The position numbers and the translations under genes were made by a program. The notes beneath the pieces were generated by a model that saw only the letters and a program-made list of their open reading frames with translations, was not told where the DNA came from and searched no databases. This document shows, piece by piece, positions 22,304 to 30,949 of a stretch of DNA of 64,000 bases (position 1 is its first letter; each line of letters opens with the position of its first letter). This DNA is from CAJFUR01 sp904420575. Lineage in GTDB: Bacteria > Actinomycetota > Coriobacteriia > Coriobacteriales > Eggerthellaceae. The stretch covers positions 1,736,001-1,800,000 of the forward strand of contig OZ221973.1 in NCBI GenBank assembly GCA_965119745.1, read 5' to 3'.

Positions 22304-24838
22304 ATGGATTATCAAGAATTCCTCGATACGGTGGACCGCACGGCCTACCATGAGGGCGAATGGCGGTGGCAGGAGGGCGAATACACCGTCACGCGCACGA
22401 ACCATTGGTCGCCGCCTGGCTGCCACAACGGCTGCGGCGTGCTGCTCTACGTGGACAAGGACGGCAAGCTCGCCCACATCGAGGGCGACCCGCTGGCGCC
22501 GTTCAACGGCGGCAAGCTGTGCATGCGCTGCCTCGACATGGTGGAAGCGGTGAACCATCCCGACCGCCTGAAGTACCCCCTGCGCCGCGCCGGCAAGCGT
22601 GGCGAGAACAAGTGGGAGCGCATCAGCTGGGACGAGGCCTACGACGAGATCGTGGAGCGCGTGAACAAGGTGAAGGAGGAGTTCGGCTCCCACACCATCC
22701 TGTTCGTCCACGGCACCGGCCGCAACATCGGCTGGCAGCTGCCCCTGTTCGCCTCCACCGCGCTGGAGACGCCCAACGTGTGCAACTTCGGCTTCACCGG
22801 GTTCGCCTGCTACCTGCCGCGCATGATCGGCGCGTCGGCCAAGATGGGCGAGATGACCATCATCGACGTGTCGGAAACGCACGAGCTGCGCTACGCCGAC
22901 CCCGCGTTCCGCCGCCCCGACGTCATCATGGTGTGGGGCAACGAGCCGCTGAAGTCCAACGCCGACGGCTTCATCGGCCACTGGATCGTCGAGTGCATGC
23001 AGATGGGCACGAAGATCATCTCCATCGACCCGCGTCTGACGTGGCTGGGCGCCAAGGCCGAAGTCTGGCTGCAGGTGCGTCCCGGCACCGACGGCGCGCT
23101 GGGCATCGCCATGCTGAACACCGTCATCAACGAGGACCTGGTGGATCACGAGTTCATCGACCTGTGGACGTACGGCTACGAGCAGCTGGTGGAATCGGTG
23201 CAGGGCAAGGACGCCGACTGGGCGGCCGAGATCTGCGACGTTCCCGCCGAAGACATCCGCACGGCAGCGCGCCTGTACGCCACGGCCGAGTCCGCCTCCA
23301 TCCAGTGGGGCCTCGCCTTCGAGCAGCAGCTCTCCGCGCTGGGCGTGACCGCCGCGGCCTGCGACCTCATGGGCGTGACGGGCAACATCGACAACCCGGG
23401 CGGCAACCTGCTCATCAAGTGCGCCTTCGACATCGAGAAACGCTACGGCCTGGGCGACTTCAAGATCCCGCGCGAGAACTACGCCGGCAAGCTCACGCTT
23501 TCGGCCGGCATCGAGTCGTCCGACATCGTTGCCTGCGCCTCGTCCGACGCCCTGCTGCATGCGGTGGAGACGGGCGAGCCCTTCATGCCCCAGATCATCT
23601 GGCTGCAAAGCGCCAACCCGCTTTCGTGCTCGGGCATGGACGCCCCGCGCATGTACGAGGCCATCAACAAGATCCCGTACTGCGTGGTGGCCGACCCGTT
23701 CATGACGCCTACCGCCGTGGCCCATGCCGACATCGTGCTGCCCGTGGCCATGAGCTGCGAGCGCAACGCGGTACGCACCTGGTGGACGCCCGCGCGCTCC
23801 ATCTCCAAGTGCACCACGTACTACGAGGCGAAGTCCGACGAGCAGATCATCCTCGATTTGGGCCGCCGCCTCAAGCCCGAGAACTGGCCGTGGAAGGACG
23901 ACGAGGAACTGTCTACGTGGTACCTGACCGACCAGTACGCCAAGGGAGGCACCCGCTACGAGGGCGACTTCCACGAGCTGCAGGAGCGCGGCGGCTACAA
24001 GTACGACCCGTGGGACGCCGAGTACTACAAGTACGAGAAGGGCATGTGCCGCCCCGACGGCAACCCGGGCTTCGACACGGCCACCGGCCGCTTCGAATTC
24101 TGGAGCTGGGGCTACAACCACTGGGGCGTCGATCCCATGCCGTACCACATCGAGCCGAAGGACAGCCCCGTCTCCACGCCCGAGAAGTTCCAGGAATACC
24201 CGCTCATCGCCACGTCGGGCGGGCGCTCCTACGAGTTCTTCCATTCGGAGCACCGCCAGCTGGAGACCATGCGCGAGTTCCATCCCTGGCCGCTGGTGAC
24301 CATGCATCCCGACACGGCCGCCGAATACGGCATCGAGGACGGCGACTGGGTGTGGATAGAGACGACGCATGGCCGCTGCCGCCAGAAGGCGTTTCTGTTC
24401 CCCGGCATCAAGCCCAACACCATCCACATGGAGCATGCCTGGTGGTTCCCCGAGGAAGAGGCGGCCGAGCCCAGCCTGTACGGCACGTTCGACTCCAACA
24501 TCAACAACATGGCGCTGAACTTCGAGACCGGCCAGGGCGGCATAGGAAGCGGCATCAAGAGCTTCTTGGCGCGCATCTACAAGTACGAAGAGGGCGACCA
24601 GATGCCGGGCGAGAAGGTCACGCGCGAAGGCGGCTGGGGCGACTACATTCCCGGCGTCATGGCTGGCGACAAGGAATCGGCCGAGAAGCAGGCGGCGGAA
24701 GGCAACACCGCGCTGCAGGAGCAGCTGGAAACCGCGCGGCGCGTGCAGGAAATGAAGGTGAAGGACGCCGAGATGCAGGGCCGCAACGCGCTCATCTACG
24801 CGAAGGAGCACGGCGAGGCCCCGCAGGACGGCGAATGA
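22304..24838 (+). CDS. Molybdopterin oxidoreductase with C-terminal helical extension
   Basis: 844 residues, closest in the window to the minus-strand enzyme at 41727. FeS ligands CHNGC and LCMRC; HGTGRNIGWQLP; GFACYLPRMIG; VWGNEPLKSNADGFIGHW; RPGTD; EHAWWFPEE. After the normal end of the C-terminal domain (near YIPGVM) it carries about 60 more residues (GDKESAEKQAAEGNTALQEQ and on) rich in Glu, Lys, Ala and Gln, probably a helix or coiled coil; the other enzymes here lack this. ATG with AAGGAGG 4 nt before. First gene of a unit running through 4Fe-4S, MmgE/PrpD and MFS genes. Confidence 0.94.
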   Translation: MDYQEFLDTVDRTAYHEGEWRWQEGEYTVTRTNHWSPPGCHNGCGVLLYVDKDGKLAHIEGDPLAPFNGGKLCMRCLDMVEAVNHPDRLKYPLRRAGKRGENKWERISWDEAYDEIVERVNKVKEEFGSHTILFVHGTGRNIGWQLPLFASTALETPNVCNFGFTGFACYLPRMIGASAKMGEMTIIDVSETHELRYADPAFRRPDVIMVWGNEPLKSNADGFIGHWIVECMQMGTKIISIDPRLTWLGAKAEVWLQVRPGTDGALGIAMLNTVINEDLVDHEFIDLWTYGYEQLVESVQGKDADWAAEICDVPAEDIRTAARLYATAESASIQWGLAFEQQLSALGVTAAACDLMGVTGNIDNPGGNLLIKCAFDIEKRYGLGDFKIPRENYAGKLTLSAGIESSDIVACASSDALLHAVETGEPFMPQIIWLQSANPLSCSGMDAPRMYEAINKIPYCVVADPFMTPTAVAHADIVLPVAMSCERNAVRTWWTPARSISKCTTYYEAKSDEQIILDLGRRLKPENWPWKDDEELSTWYLTDQYAKGGTRYEGDFHELQERGGYKYDPWDAEYYKYEKGMCRPDGNPGFDTATGRFEFWSWGYNHWGVDPMPYHIEPKDSPVSTPEKFQEYPLIATSGGRSYEFFHSEHRQLETMREFHPWPLVTMHPDTAAEYGIEDGDWVWIETTHGRCRQKAFLFPGIKPNTIHMEHAWWFPEEEAAEPSLYGTFDSNINNMALNFETGQGGIGSGIKSFLARIYKYEEGDQMPGEKVTREGGWGDYIPGVMAGDKESAEKQAAEGNTALQEQLETARRVQEMKVKDAEMQGRNALIYAKEHGEAPQDGE

Positions 24839-24869
24839 CGGCCCGCGAACACACGAAGGAGGCGAACCA

Positions 24870-25220
24870 ATGACCAAGGCGATTCTGATCAACTACGACT
24901 ACTGCACGGGCTGCCATTCGTGCGAAGTGGCGTGCAAGAAGATCCTCGGCCTTCCCAAAGGGGAGTTCGGCATCAAGGTTGCCGAAGTAGGGCCGTTCCA
25001 GTACAGCGAGCGCGAAGGCGTCAAAGGCGTGTGGGAATGGACGTACCTGCCCATCATCACGCAGGCGTGCGACCTGTGCGCCGACCGCACCGCGGCAGGC
25101 AAGATGCCCATGTGCGTGCAGCACTGCCAGGCATGGTGCATGTACTACGGCGAGGCGGAAGAGCTCGTCAAGAAGATGGACGGGCAAAACCGCTGGTCGC
25201 TCGTGACCGTCAAGGAGTAG
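24870..25220 (+). CDS. 4Fe-4S dicluster electron transfer subunit
   Basis: 116 residues, start MTKAILINYDYCTGCHSC with AAGGAGG before it. Ligands CTGCHSCEVAC and CDLCADRTAAGKMPMCVQHC. Partner of the 22304 enzyme, 31 nt upstream. Clearly a relative of 9797 and 15796 but diverged at DNA level, so it has not been drawn into the copying seen for that pair. Confidence 0.93.
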   Translation: MTKAILINYDYCTGCHSCEVACKKILGLPKGEFGIKVAEVGPFQYSEREGVKGVWEWTYLPIITQACDLCADRTAAGKMPMCVQHCQAWCMYYGEAEELVKKMDGQNRWSLVTVKE

Positions 25221-25273
25221 GGGGGGCAAGGCCCGGGCCGCCTTCGCGGCAGCCCGGCCAAAAGACAGGGGGC

Positions 25274-25328
25274 TTTCCCGTTCGATGTGCGGCGGCGCCG
25301 TGCCACGTGCGCCGCCGAACGGGAAAGG
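25274..25328. promoter_or_regulatory. Large interrupted hairpin before the MmgE/PrpD gene
   Basis: CTTTCCCGTT (25274-25283) pairs with AACGGGAAAG (25319-25328), and CGGCGGCGC (25291-25299) with GCGCCGCCG (25310-25318). A 7-nt bulge lies on the left arm and the loop is 10 nt. A smaller stem precedes it near 25227-25258. It sits 40 nt before the next start and may attenuate or process the message. Confidence 0.55.
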
Positions 25329-25368
25329 TGCGGGAAGGCTCCCGCATCCTATGGAAGGGGGAATTCCA

Positions 25369-26745
25369 TTGAGCATGACCGACGAGGTCTGCGCGCACGT
25401 CGTGGCGGCGGACTTTGCATCTCTCGATGACTTCACCGTCTCTCGCATCAAGACCCGCGTGCTCGATGCCGTGGGCGTCATTGCCGCCGGGGTGCATGCG
25501 CCTCTGTGCGACGAACTGTTCGACCTGCTGAAAAGCTACGGCACCACCCCGCAAAGCGCGGCGTTCTTCCGCGGCGAGCGCATCGACGCGCCGCAGGCGG
25601 CCATGATCAACAGCTTCTGCATGCGTTCCTACGACTTCGAGGCCATCGAGGCGGAGAACCCGGGCAGGAAAAGCAGCGCCGCCCACATCAGCGGCACCAC
25701 GGTGCCCACGGCGCTGGCCTGCGCCGAGCGCGCGCACGCGAGCGGCCGCGACTTCGTCACGGCGCTGGCCCTGGGCGACGACATCGCCGCCCGCCTGGGC
25801 GCGGCTTCGGGCTTCGACGTGTATGGCGGCTGGGACAACACCAACACCATCAACGGGCTGGGCGCCACCGTCATTGCCGGCAAACTCGGCAAGCTCGACG
25901 AGCGTCAGCTCAACAACGCCCTGGGCCTGGATCTCAACATGCTGGGCGGATCCATGGACAACATCAACTACAAGACGCTCGCCTTCAAGCTTCCCATGGC
26001 GCTCGCGTCGCGCAACGCCATCTTCTCGTCCGACTTCGCGGCGCGGGGCATGACGGCCACGCACGACGCCTTCGGCGGCAAGAAGGGCTACTTCTTCCTG
26101 TTCTGCGGCGACAAGCAGCGCCCGGAGCTTCTGTGCCAGGATCTGGGCAAGGTGTTCTACGGCGACGTGGTGATCAAGCCGTGGTCGGCCTGCCGCGCCA
26201 CGCATCCCTCCATCGACGCCGTCATGCAGATCGTGGGCGCCCACGACATCGACCCGGAGGAGGTTGCCCACGTGACCGTCCACGCCACGCCGCGCACGGC
26301 CCAGGGCTTCGTGGGCCAGCCGTTCGAGATGGGCGAAGACCCCCAGGTGAGCGGTGCCTTCAGCATCATATACACCGCAGCGGTGGCCATAGCCTACCGG
26401 TGCGTGCGCCCCGAGTACATGAACCGCGAGGCCATGGAGGACCCTGCCTTGCAACGGCTCATCGGAAAGATAGAGATCGCGCCTTCGCTTCCGTCGGACG
26501 AGTACCAAACGGCCGAAGCCGACATAGTCATGGCGGACGGAACGGCGTACCACGCCCGCTGCGACGTGCCCAAAGGCGACATCTACCAGAGTCCGATGAG
26601 CGAAGAGGAGGTGTTGGACAAGTTCTATCGGAACATCGAGTTCTCCCAGACGCTTTCCCGCGAAGACGCCGATCGCGTCGTGCAGGCCGTTTCGCGCCTT
26701 GAAGAGCTCGATGACGTTCGCGAGCTGACGCAGTTCATGAAGTAG
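25369..26745 (+). CDS. MmgE/PrpD family protein
   Basis: 458 residues, full length. The family includes 2-methylcitrate dehydratase, cis-aconitate decarboxylase and iminodisuccinate epimerase. Recognisable segments: DAVGVIAAGVHAP near residue 25, an all-helical body with SSAAHISGTTVPTALA, INGLGATVIAGKL, and the lid region WSACRATHPSIDAVMQI (about residue 270). The TTG at 25369 is preferred because AAGGGGG ends 7 nt before it; the ATG at 25375 is only two codons on. Its place between a molybdoenzyme pair and an MFS carrier suggests a hydroxylated or unsaturated carboxylic acid that is dehydrated, hydrated or isomerised as well as reduced. Confidence 0.85.
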   Translation: MSMTDEVCAHVVAADFASLDDFTVSRIKTRVLDAVGVIAAGVHAPLCDELFDLLKSYGTTPQSAAFFRGERIDAPQAAMINSFCMRSYDFEAIEAENPGRKSSAAHISGTTVPTALACAERAHASGRDFVTALALGDDIAARLGAASGFDVYGGWDNTNTINGLGATVIAGKLGKLDERQLNNALGLDLNMLGGSMDNINYKTLAFKLPMALASRNAIFSSDFAARGMTATHDAFGGKKGYFFLFCGDKQRPELLCQDLGKVFYGDVVIKPWSACRATHPSIDAVMQIVGAHDIDPEEVAHVTVHATPRTAQGFVGQPFEMGEDPQVSGAFSIIYTAAVAIAYRCVRPEYMNREAMEDPALQRLIGKIEIAPSLPSDEYQTAEADIVMADGTAYHARCDVPKGDIYQSPMSEEEVLDKFYRNIEFSQTLSREDADRVVQAVSRLEELDDVRELTQFMK

Positions 26746-26775
26746 GCAGCCATATCATCGAAAGGGGAACTCAAC

Positions 26776-28074
26776 ATGGCTAAAGAGGTACAAAGGGACT
26801 CCGAGGGTCGTCCCCTGTACGGCGGGACCGTCAAGGTCGCCGCACTGTGCGTCATCGTCATGCAATATGTGCAGTCCTTCGTCACGCCTGCCCTGTCTGC
26901 GGTGCGCGGTGCCTATCAGGAAGTGGGCATCGACACCGTCATGATCCAGCAGATCCAGGGCATCCCGTCCCTGATGGCCATCTTCGGGGCCATCCTGGTC
27001 GGCATCCTGGAGCGCTACATGAAGAAGAAGACCATCCTCATCATCGCCATGGTCCTCATGTTCCTGGGCAGCTTCGCGGCCTTCGTGCCCGAAACGGCCG
27101 AGGGCTTCTACATCCTGCTTGCCACGCGCGTCGCGCTTGGCCTTGGCCGCGGCATGATCTTCCCGATGGCGTCTTCGTTCATCGCCGACCTGTTCTTCGG
27201 CAAGACGCGCGACCGCCTCATGAGCTTCAAGACGGCCGTCGGCGGCCTGTCCGGTTCCGTGTTCCAGATCATCGGCGGCATGCTGGCCGTGCTTTCCTGG
27301 CGCTACGCCTTCATCGGCATGCTCATGGCGGTGCCGATCGCCATCATGATCATCGTGTGGCTGAAGGAACCCGAAGTCAAGCCTGCCGGCACCACCGAGG
27401 ACGGCAAGAAGGGCAACGCCTTCAAGTCCATCACCCCCGTCTGCTGGCTCATCTTCGTGCTTGCCGGCATTTGGAACATATTCCAGTTCTCCTACATGAC
27501 CAGCATGTCTCTGACGCTTGCCGGCACCGGCCTGGGCAAGACGGACATGGCCGGCTGGATCATGTCTTTGGAGACGGTCATGTCTGCCGTGGGCGCCATC
27601 TGCTACGGCGCCTTCCTGAAGGGCCGTCTGGGCGGCTTCGACCTGCCCATTGCCATCGCGCTGGAGACCATCGGCTTCGCCGTCATGTGCAACGTGGTGA
27701 CGGTTCCTGGATTCGTCATCGGCACGGTCCTGTACGGCTTCGCGTTCGGCGTGTTCAACCCTGCGTTGATTCTGCAGCTGGTCAAGGTCCTTCCTCGCGA
27801 AGGGGCGACGCTGGGCCTGTCCATACTGGCCGGCGCCCAGAACCTGTGCCAGTTCTTCTCGGCACCGGTCCTTGCCTTCCTGGCTCCCATCCTGGGCGTG
27901 GCCGGCGTTGCCGGCGAGGCCTCTGCAAGCCTTGCCAACTGGAACGTCTCGTGGCGTTTGGGCATCGTGTACTTCATCATCGTGCTGGCGTTCATCCTCG
28001 TTGCCAAGGCGAAGCGTCCTGATATGCTTGCGGGCCTGAAAGAGCCCAAAGCTGCGCCCGAGGACGAGAAGTAG
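26776..28074 (+). CDS. MFS transporter
   Basis: 432 residues, twelve predicted helices, with the GRGMIFPMASSFIADLFF helix-4/5 segment and a cytoplasmic loop near residues 200-215 (EDGKKGNAFK). Unlike the OxlT-like carriers here it begins with a 20-residue polar N-terminus (MAKEVQRDSEGRPLYGG). It starts 30 nt after the MmgE/PrpD stop with AAAGGGG before it, so it is likely the last gene of the 22304 unit and a carrier for that pathway. Confidence 0.83.
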   Translation: MAKEVQRDSEGRPLYGGTVKVAALCVIVMQYVQSFVTPALSAVRGAYQEVGIDTVMIQQIQGIPSLMAIFGAILVGILERYMKKKTILIIAMVLMFLGSFAAFVPETAEGFYILLATRVALGLGRGMIFPMASSFIADLFFGKTRDRLMSFKTAVGGLSGSVFQIIGGMLAVLSWRYAFIGMLMAVPIAIMIIVWLKEPEVKPAGTTEDGKKGNAFKSITPVCWLIFVLAGIWNIFQFSYMTSMSLTLAGTGLGKTDMAGWIMSLETVMSAVGAICYGAFLKGRLGGFDLPIAIALETIGFAVMCNVVTVPGFVIGTVLYGFAFGVFNPALILQLVKVLPREGATLGLSILAGAQNLCQFFSAPVLAFLAPILGVAGVAGEASASLANWNVSWRLGIVYFIIVLAFILVAKAKRPDMLAGLKEPKAAPEDEK

Positions 28075-28144
28075 GGCCGAAACATCCTTTTGACAGCGTG
28101 AGGGCACGTTTGCAGAAAGGTGATCTGCCGTTGTGACCGAGGCG

Positions 28145-28173
28145 TCCGGGGCCGGGTTATGCTCGGCCCCGGA
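28145..28173. promoter_or_regulatory. GC inverted repeat with TATGCT in its loop
   Basis: TCCGGGGCCG (28145-28154) pairs perfectly with CGGCCCCGGA (28164-28173); the loop is GGTTATGCT. Same layout as 10160-10192. Either the terminator of the upstream MFS gene or a -10 element in an operator for the MFS gene that starts at 28195. Confidence 0.5.
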
Positions 28174-28194
28174 TTTCGAAAAAGAGGGGGGTCC

Positions 28195-29511
28195 ATGGCC
28201 ATCGTCAGGGATGGAAAGCTTTTCGGGCGCTACCATTACGCGTTCGTCATCATGGTCTGCTGCTGTCTGGTCCAGGCGTTCGGCATGGGCCTGATCCTGA
28301 ATTGCGGCAGCCTGTTCTACGTTCCGGTCTGCACGGACCTGGGATTTTCCCGCTCCGAGATATCCACGTACATGACGGGCTACTTCATCGGCACGACGCT
28401 GGTGACGCCCCTTGCGGGCAAGCTGCTCTCGAAATACGACACGCGTATCGTCATGTCTGTGGCCATCGTCGTCCTGTCCGGCGCCGTGGCGTCGATGAGC
28501 CTCTTCCACGAGATCTGGCAGTGGCAGGTCTCGGGATTCTTCGTCGGCGCGGCGGGATCGTGCATTTTCGTGCTGCCGTCGGCTTCCTTCATTGGGAACT
28601 GGTTCATCAAACGGCGCGGTTTCGTGTACGGGATCGTCATGGCGTTTTCCAGCATATCGGCCGCCATCTTCTCGCAGGTCCTCAGTTTCATGATCCAGTC
28701 CGCCGGCTGGCGCTTCGCGTACCTGTTCGTGGGCGTCGTTTCGTTGGCGGTCATTCTCCCTTGCAGCCTGATAATGAGGAAGCGGCCGTCCGACCTGGGA
28801 TTGAACCCGTATGGCCATGTCCAGGGCGAAGGCGGCGAAGGCGGCGTGCTGTCCATGCGGGGCGTGTCCGTCAAGGTCGCCGTCGTGTCCGTTGCCTTTT
28901 GGTGCCTGTTCGCGTTCGCGGGAATCGCCTCGTTCATCCACGGGGGCATAGAACAGCATATGCCCGGCTACATCGAGTCCATCGGGTTCACGGCGTCGTT
29001 CGCCGCCTTGGTGGTGTCTGCGGAATCGCTGGGGTCGATGCTCGACAAGTTCGTCATGGGCTGGCTCAACGACAAGATAGGCGTCCAGCGCACCACCCTT
29101 GTGGAGCTGGTTCTCATTGCCGTGGGCATCGTGGGGTTCATCGTGTTCCACCATCCTGCGCTCCTCATCGTGTCTGCGGTTTTGTTCGGGGTGCAGGACT
29201 CCCTCATGTCGGTGAGCCTTCCTCTGCTCATCCGCGACGTCTTCGGGTCGCGCAACTATACCCAGATCCACGCCTGGATCCGTACGGGAGTGGGTCTTTT
29301 CGGGTCGTTCTCCGGCGTGCTGGTGGGCTCGGTGTACGACCAGACGGGGACCTTCGTCCCGGCGTTCGCCGTCCTGGTGGTCACCTGTTTCGCCGCCATC
29401 GGGTGCGTCGTGGTCGCCTATAGGTGGCGCGAACACCGCAAGCTGGTATGGAGGACGGAAGACGGCGAAGTGTGCGAAAGGCCCGAGGTGTCAGCGGGCG
29501 GGCGGCTCTGA
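28195..29511 (+). CDS. MFS transporter (OxlT-like)
   Basis: 438 residues, twelve helices. Signature segments LGFSRSEISTYMTGYFIGT near residue 45, FIGNWFIKRRGFVYG near 140, and FVMGWLNDKIGVQRT near 285 are shared almost word for word with the carrier at 52004, placing both in one subfamily. Start at 28195 after GAGGGGGG; the open frame to 28120 is non-coding. It follows another MFS gene but after a strong hairpin, so it may be a separate unit. Confidence 0.84.
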   Translation: MAIVRDGKLFGRYHYAFVIMVCCCLVQAFGMGLILNCGSLFYVPVCTDLGFSRSEISTYMTGYFIGTTLVTPLAGKLLSKYDTRIVMSVAIVVLSGAVASMSLFHEIWQWQVSGFFVGAAGSCIFVLPSASFIGNWFIKRRGFVYGIVMAFSSISAAIFSQVLSFMIQSAGWRFAYLFVGVVSLAVILPCSLIMRKRPSDLGLNPYGHVQGEGGEGGVLSMRGVSVKVAVVSVAFWCLFAFAGIASFIHGGIEQHMPGYIESIGFTASFAALVVSAESLGSMLDKFVMGWLNDKIGVQRTTLVELVLIAVGIVGFIVFHHPALLIVSAVLFGVQDSLMSVSLPLLIRDVFGSRNYTQIHAWIRTGVGLFGSFSGVLVGSVYDQTGTFVPAFAVLVVTCFAAIGCVVVAYRWREHRKLVWRTEDGEVCERPEVSAGGRL

Positions 29512-29536
29512 CGCCCGGACGCTCTGACGCCCGGAC
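29505..29536 (+). repeat. 16-nt tandem duplication spanning a stop codon
   Basis: GCTCTGACGCCCGGAC occurs twice in a row (29505-29520 and 29521-29536); the first copy contains the TGA of the MFS gene. It is followed by GGCAAGAAC-type 9-nt units to about 29565. Confidence 0.9.
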
Positions 29537-29600
29537 GGCAAGAACGGCAAGAATGGCGAGAACGGCACGTATCCGCAATCGAAGCACGAAAGGGGCCGAC

Positions 29601-30077
29601 ATGTCGTACGGAAGCAAATCGAAGGCGTCGAGCGGCCGGTCTTCGGGCAGGAGGCGAAGCAGCCCTCCGACGAAAGAGTACCGGGCCTGGAAGGCGGCAT
29701 GGCTGGGGCTGCTCCTGCTGGCGCTCTGCGTGGGGCTGGCCACGTTCTTCTTCAGGCAGGGCTTTTCCGACGGGGCGCTCATAGCGGCGGTGGTCGCCGC
29801 GAACCTCATGATCGCGGCCGCCATCGTCATCGACGCCACGAAGCTGCGCAGGCTGCGCGAGGACTACCAGAAAGGGCTGGCCGTTGCTTCCAGGTCCAAG
29901 GCGGCGCGCGCCGAGCAGAAGCGCCTGCGCGCCCTGGAGCGCGCCCGCGGCAAGGAAGGCCCGGAAGGCGGTTCGGACAAGCCCGTGGACGAGGCGTCCA
30001 TGACGTTTCGCGAGCGCGTGGCCTATCGGGCGAAGATGAGCGCCCAGGCTGCCAACACCAAGGGCAGCGGGATATAG
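29601..30077 (+). CDS. Two-TM protein of unknown function
   Basis: 158 residues. A Ser/Lys/Arg-rich N-terminus (1-35) precedes two hydrophobic helices (about 40-85), then a charged helical tail with Arg/Glu/Lys runs (RSKAARAEQKRLRALERARG) to residue 158. The start ATG at 29601 has GAAAGGGG before it; the long open frame upstream of it is repeat DNA. It lies 23 nt before a zinc-ribbon gene. No domain recognised; topology suggests the basic tail faces the cytoplasm. Confidence 0.6.
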   Translation: MSYGSKSKASSGRSSGRRRSSPPTKEYRAWKAAWLGLLLLALCVGLATFFFRQGFSDGALIAAVVAANLMIAAAIVIDATKLRRLREDYQKGLAVASRSKAARAEQKRLRALERARGKEGPEGGSDKPVDEASMTFRERVAYRAKMSAQAANTKGSGI

Positions 30078-30100
30078 GCGCAAGGGGGGGGTGCGTTCTC

Positions 30101-30322
30101 GTGTGCTACCAATGCTCGGGATGCGGCAGGTGCCTGGAGCGCCAGCTGCAGAACAAGGACACGTCCCTGTGCCCCTGCTGCCATAGGGAGGTTCCCGCCA
30201 AAGAGCGGACCTGCCCGTTCTGCGGGATGTTCATCCGCCCGCGCGCGGGGAGCGTCCCCGTGAAACGCCCGGCAACCCCACGGGGGCCTTCGGGAAAGGG
30301 AAGCATCCAGGAAGGGGATTGA
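30101..30322 (+). CDS. Small MCY-type zinc-ribbon protein, GTG start
   Basis: 73 residues starting (GTG) MCYQCSGCGRCLERQ, then CPCC and CPFCG pairs and a basic tail. Same pattern as 2745 and 56472. A run of eight G at 30083-30090 precedes the GTG start. Here the gene is not next to a molybdoenzyme but faces the SufE/SufS genes. Likely binds two or more zinc ions or an FeS cluster; role unknown. Confidence 0.68.
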   Translation: MCYQCSGCGRCLERQLQNKDTSLCPCCHREVPAKERTCPFCGMFIRPRAGSVPVKRPATPRGPSGKGSIQEGD

Positions 30323-30499
30323 CGGGAACGGACGGGGCGACGCCGCAGAGACCGCTTTTCGAAGCCCCTGTCGCCGACGTGGGGCGGGTCGAACGCCGCG
30401 CTGGCGGAAAGCCTGCGGCCGGCGCATGTCGAACCCTGCCGGCAGGTGCCTGCCGCCCGGCGTCCCCGCGAGGCGAAAGGCGTCCCCGAGGCCTCGGCC

Positions 30500-30937
30500 T
30501 CATGCTGCGTGCGCGGCGGCGAAGGCCTTGATGGTGGCTATGATGGACCCGACACCTTTGCGGCGCGCGTCGTTGAAGGTGGCCATGAGGTCGGCCCTTG
30601 CGGGAAAGTCGATGGTCGCCTGTGCCACGTCCTCCAAAGGCTGGCCGTCCACCACCTGCACGAGCAGCTGCAGCACGCCGCGGACGATGAGGGTGTCGGA
30701 GTCGGCCTGCAGCCCCAGGCGCCCGCCGCGGTCTTCCAGCACCAGCCAGACCTGCGACTGGCAGCCCTCGACCAGGTTCTCGTCGGTCTTCTGCGCCTCG
30801 TCCAAAGCGGGCAGCGCGGCGGCGAACTCGAGCAGGTACTCGTATTGCGAGAGCGGGTCGTCGATGGAGAGGAAATCGGCGACGATGTCGTCCTGCCTCT
30901 CTTCGATCGAACGGGGTTCGTTCGTTCCTTCGTTCAT
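30500..30937 (-). CDS. sufE: SufE-like sulfur acceptor
   Basis: 145 residues. SufE proteins accept persulfide from the cysteine desulfurase SufS. The acceptor Cys is in VEGCQSQVWL (C59), with typical flanking segments LLEFAAALPAL and a C-terminal RRKGVGSIIATIKAF. It starts 12 nt after the SufS stop, so the two are one operon. No SufB, SufC or SufD gene lies nearby, so this pair may feed general FeS assembly or sulfurate the molybdenum cofactor of the local enzymes; the latter is inference. Confidence 0.88.
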   Translation of the reverse strand: MNEGTNEPRSIEERQDDIVADFLSIDDPLSQYEYLLEFAAALPALDEAQKTDENLVEGCQSQVWLVLEDRGGRLGLQADSDTLIVRGVLQLLVQVVDGQPLEDVAQATIDFPARADLMATFNDARRKGVGSIIATIKAFAAAHAA

Positions 30938-30949
30938 CCCTGCCTCCTT

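Noticed and set aside
26755..29436. An 893-codon minus-strand frame
   Set aside because: Opposite two MFS genes that have clear ribosome sites and helices; the product is His/Asp/Arg-rich and featureless.
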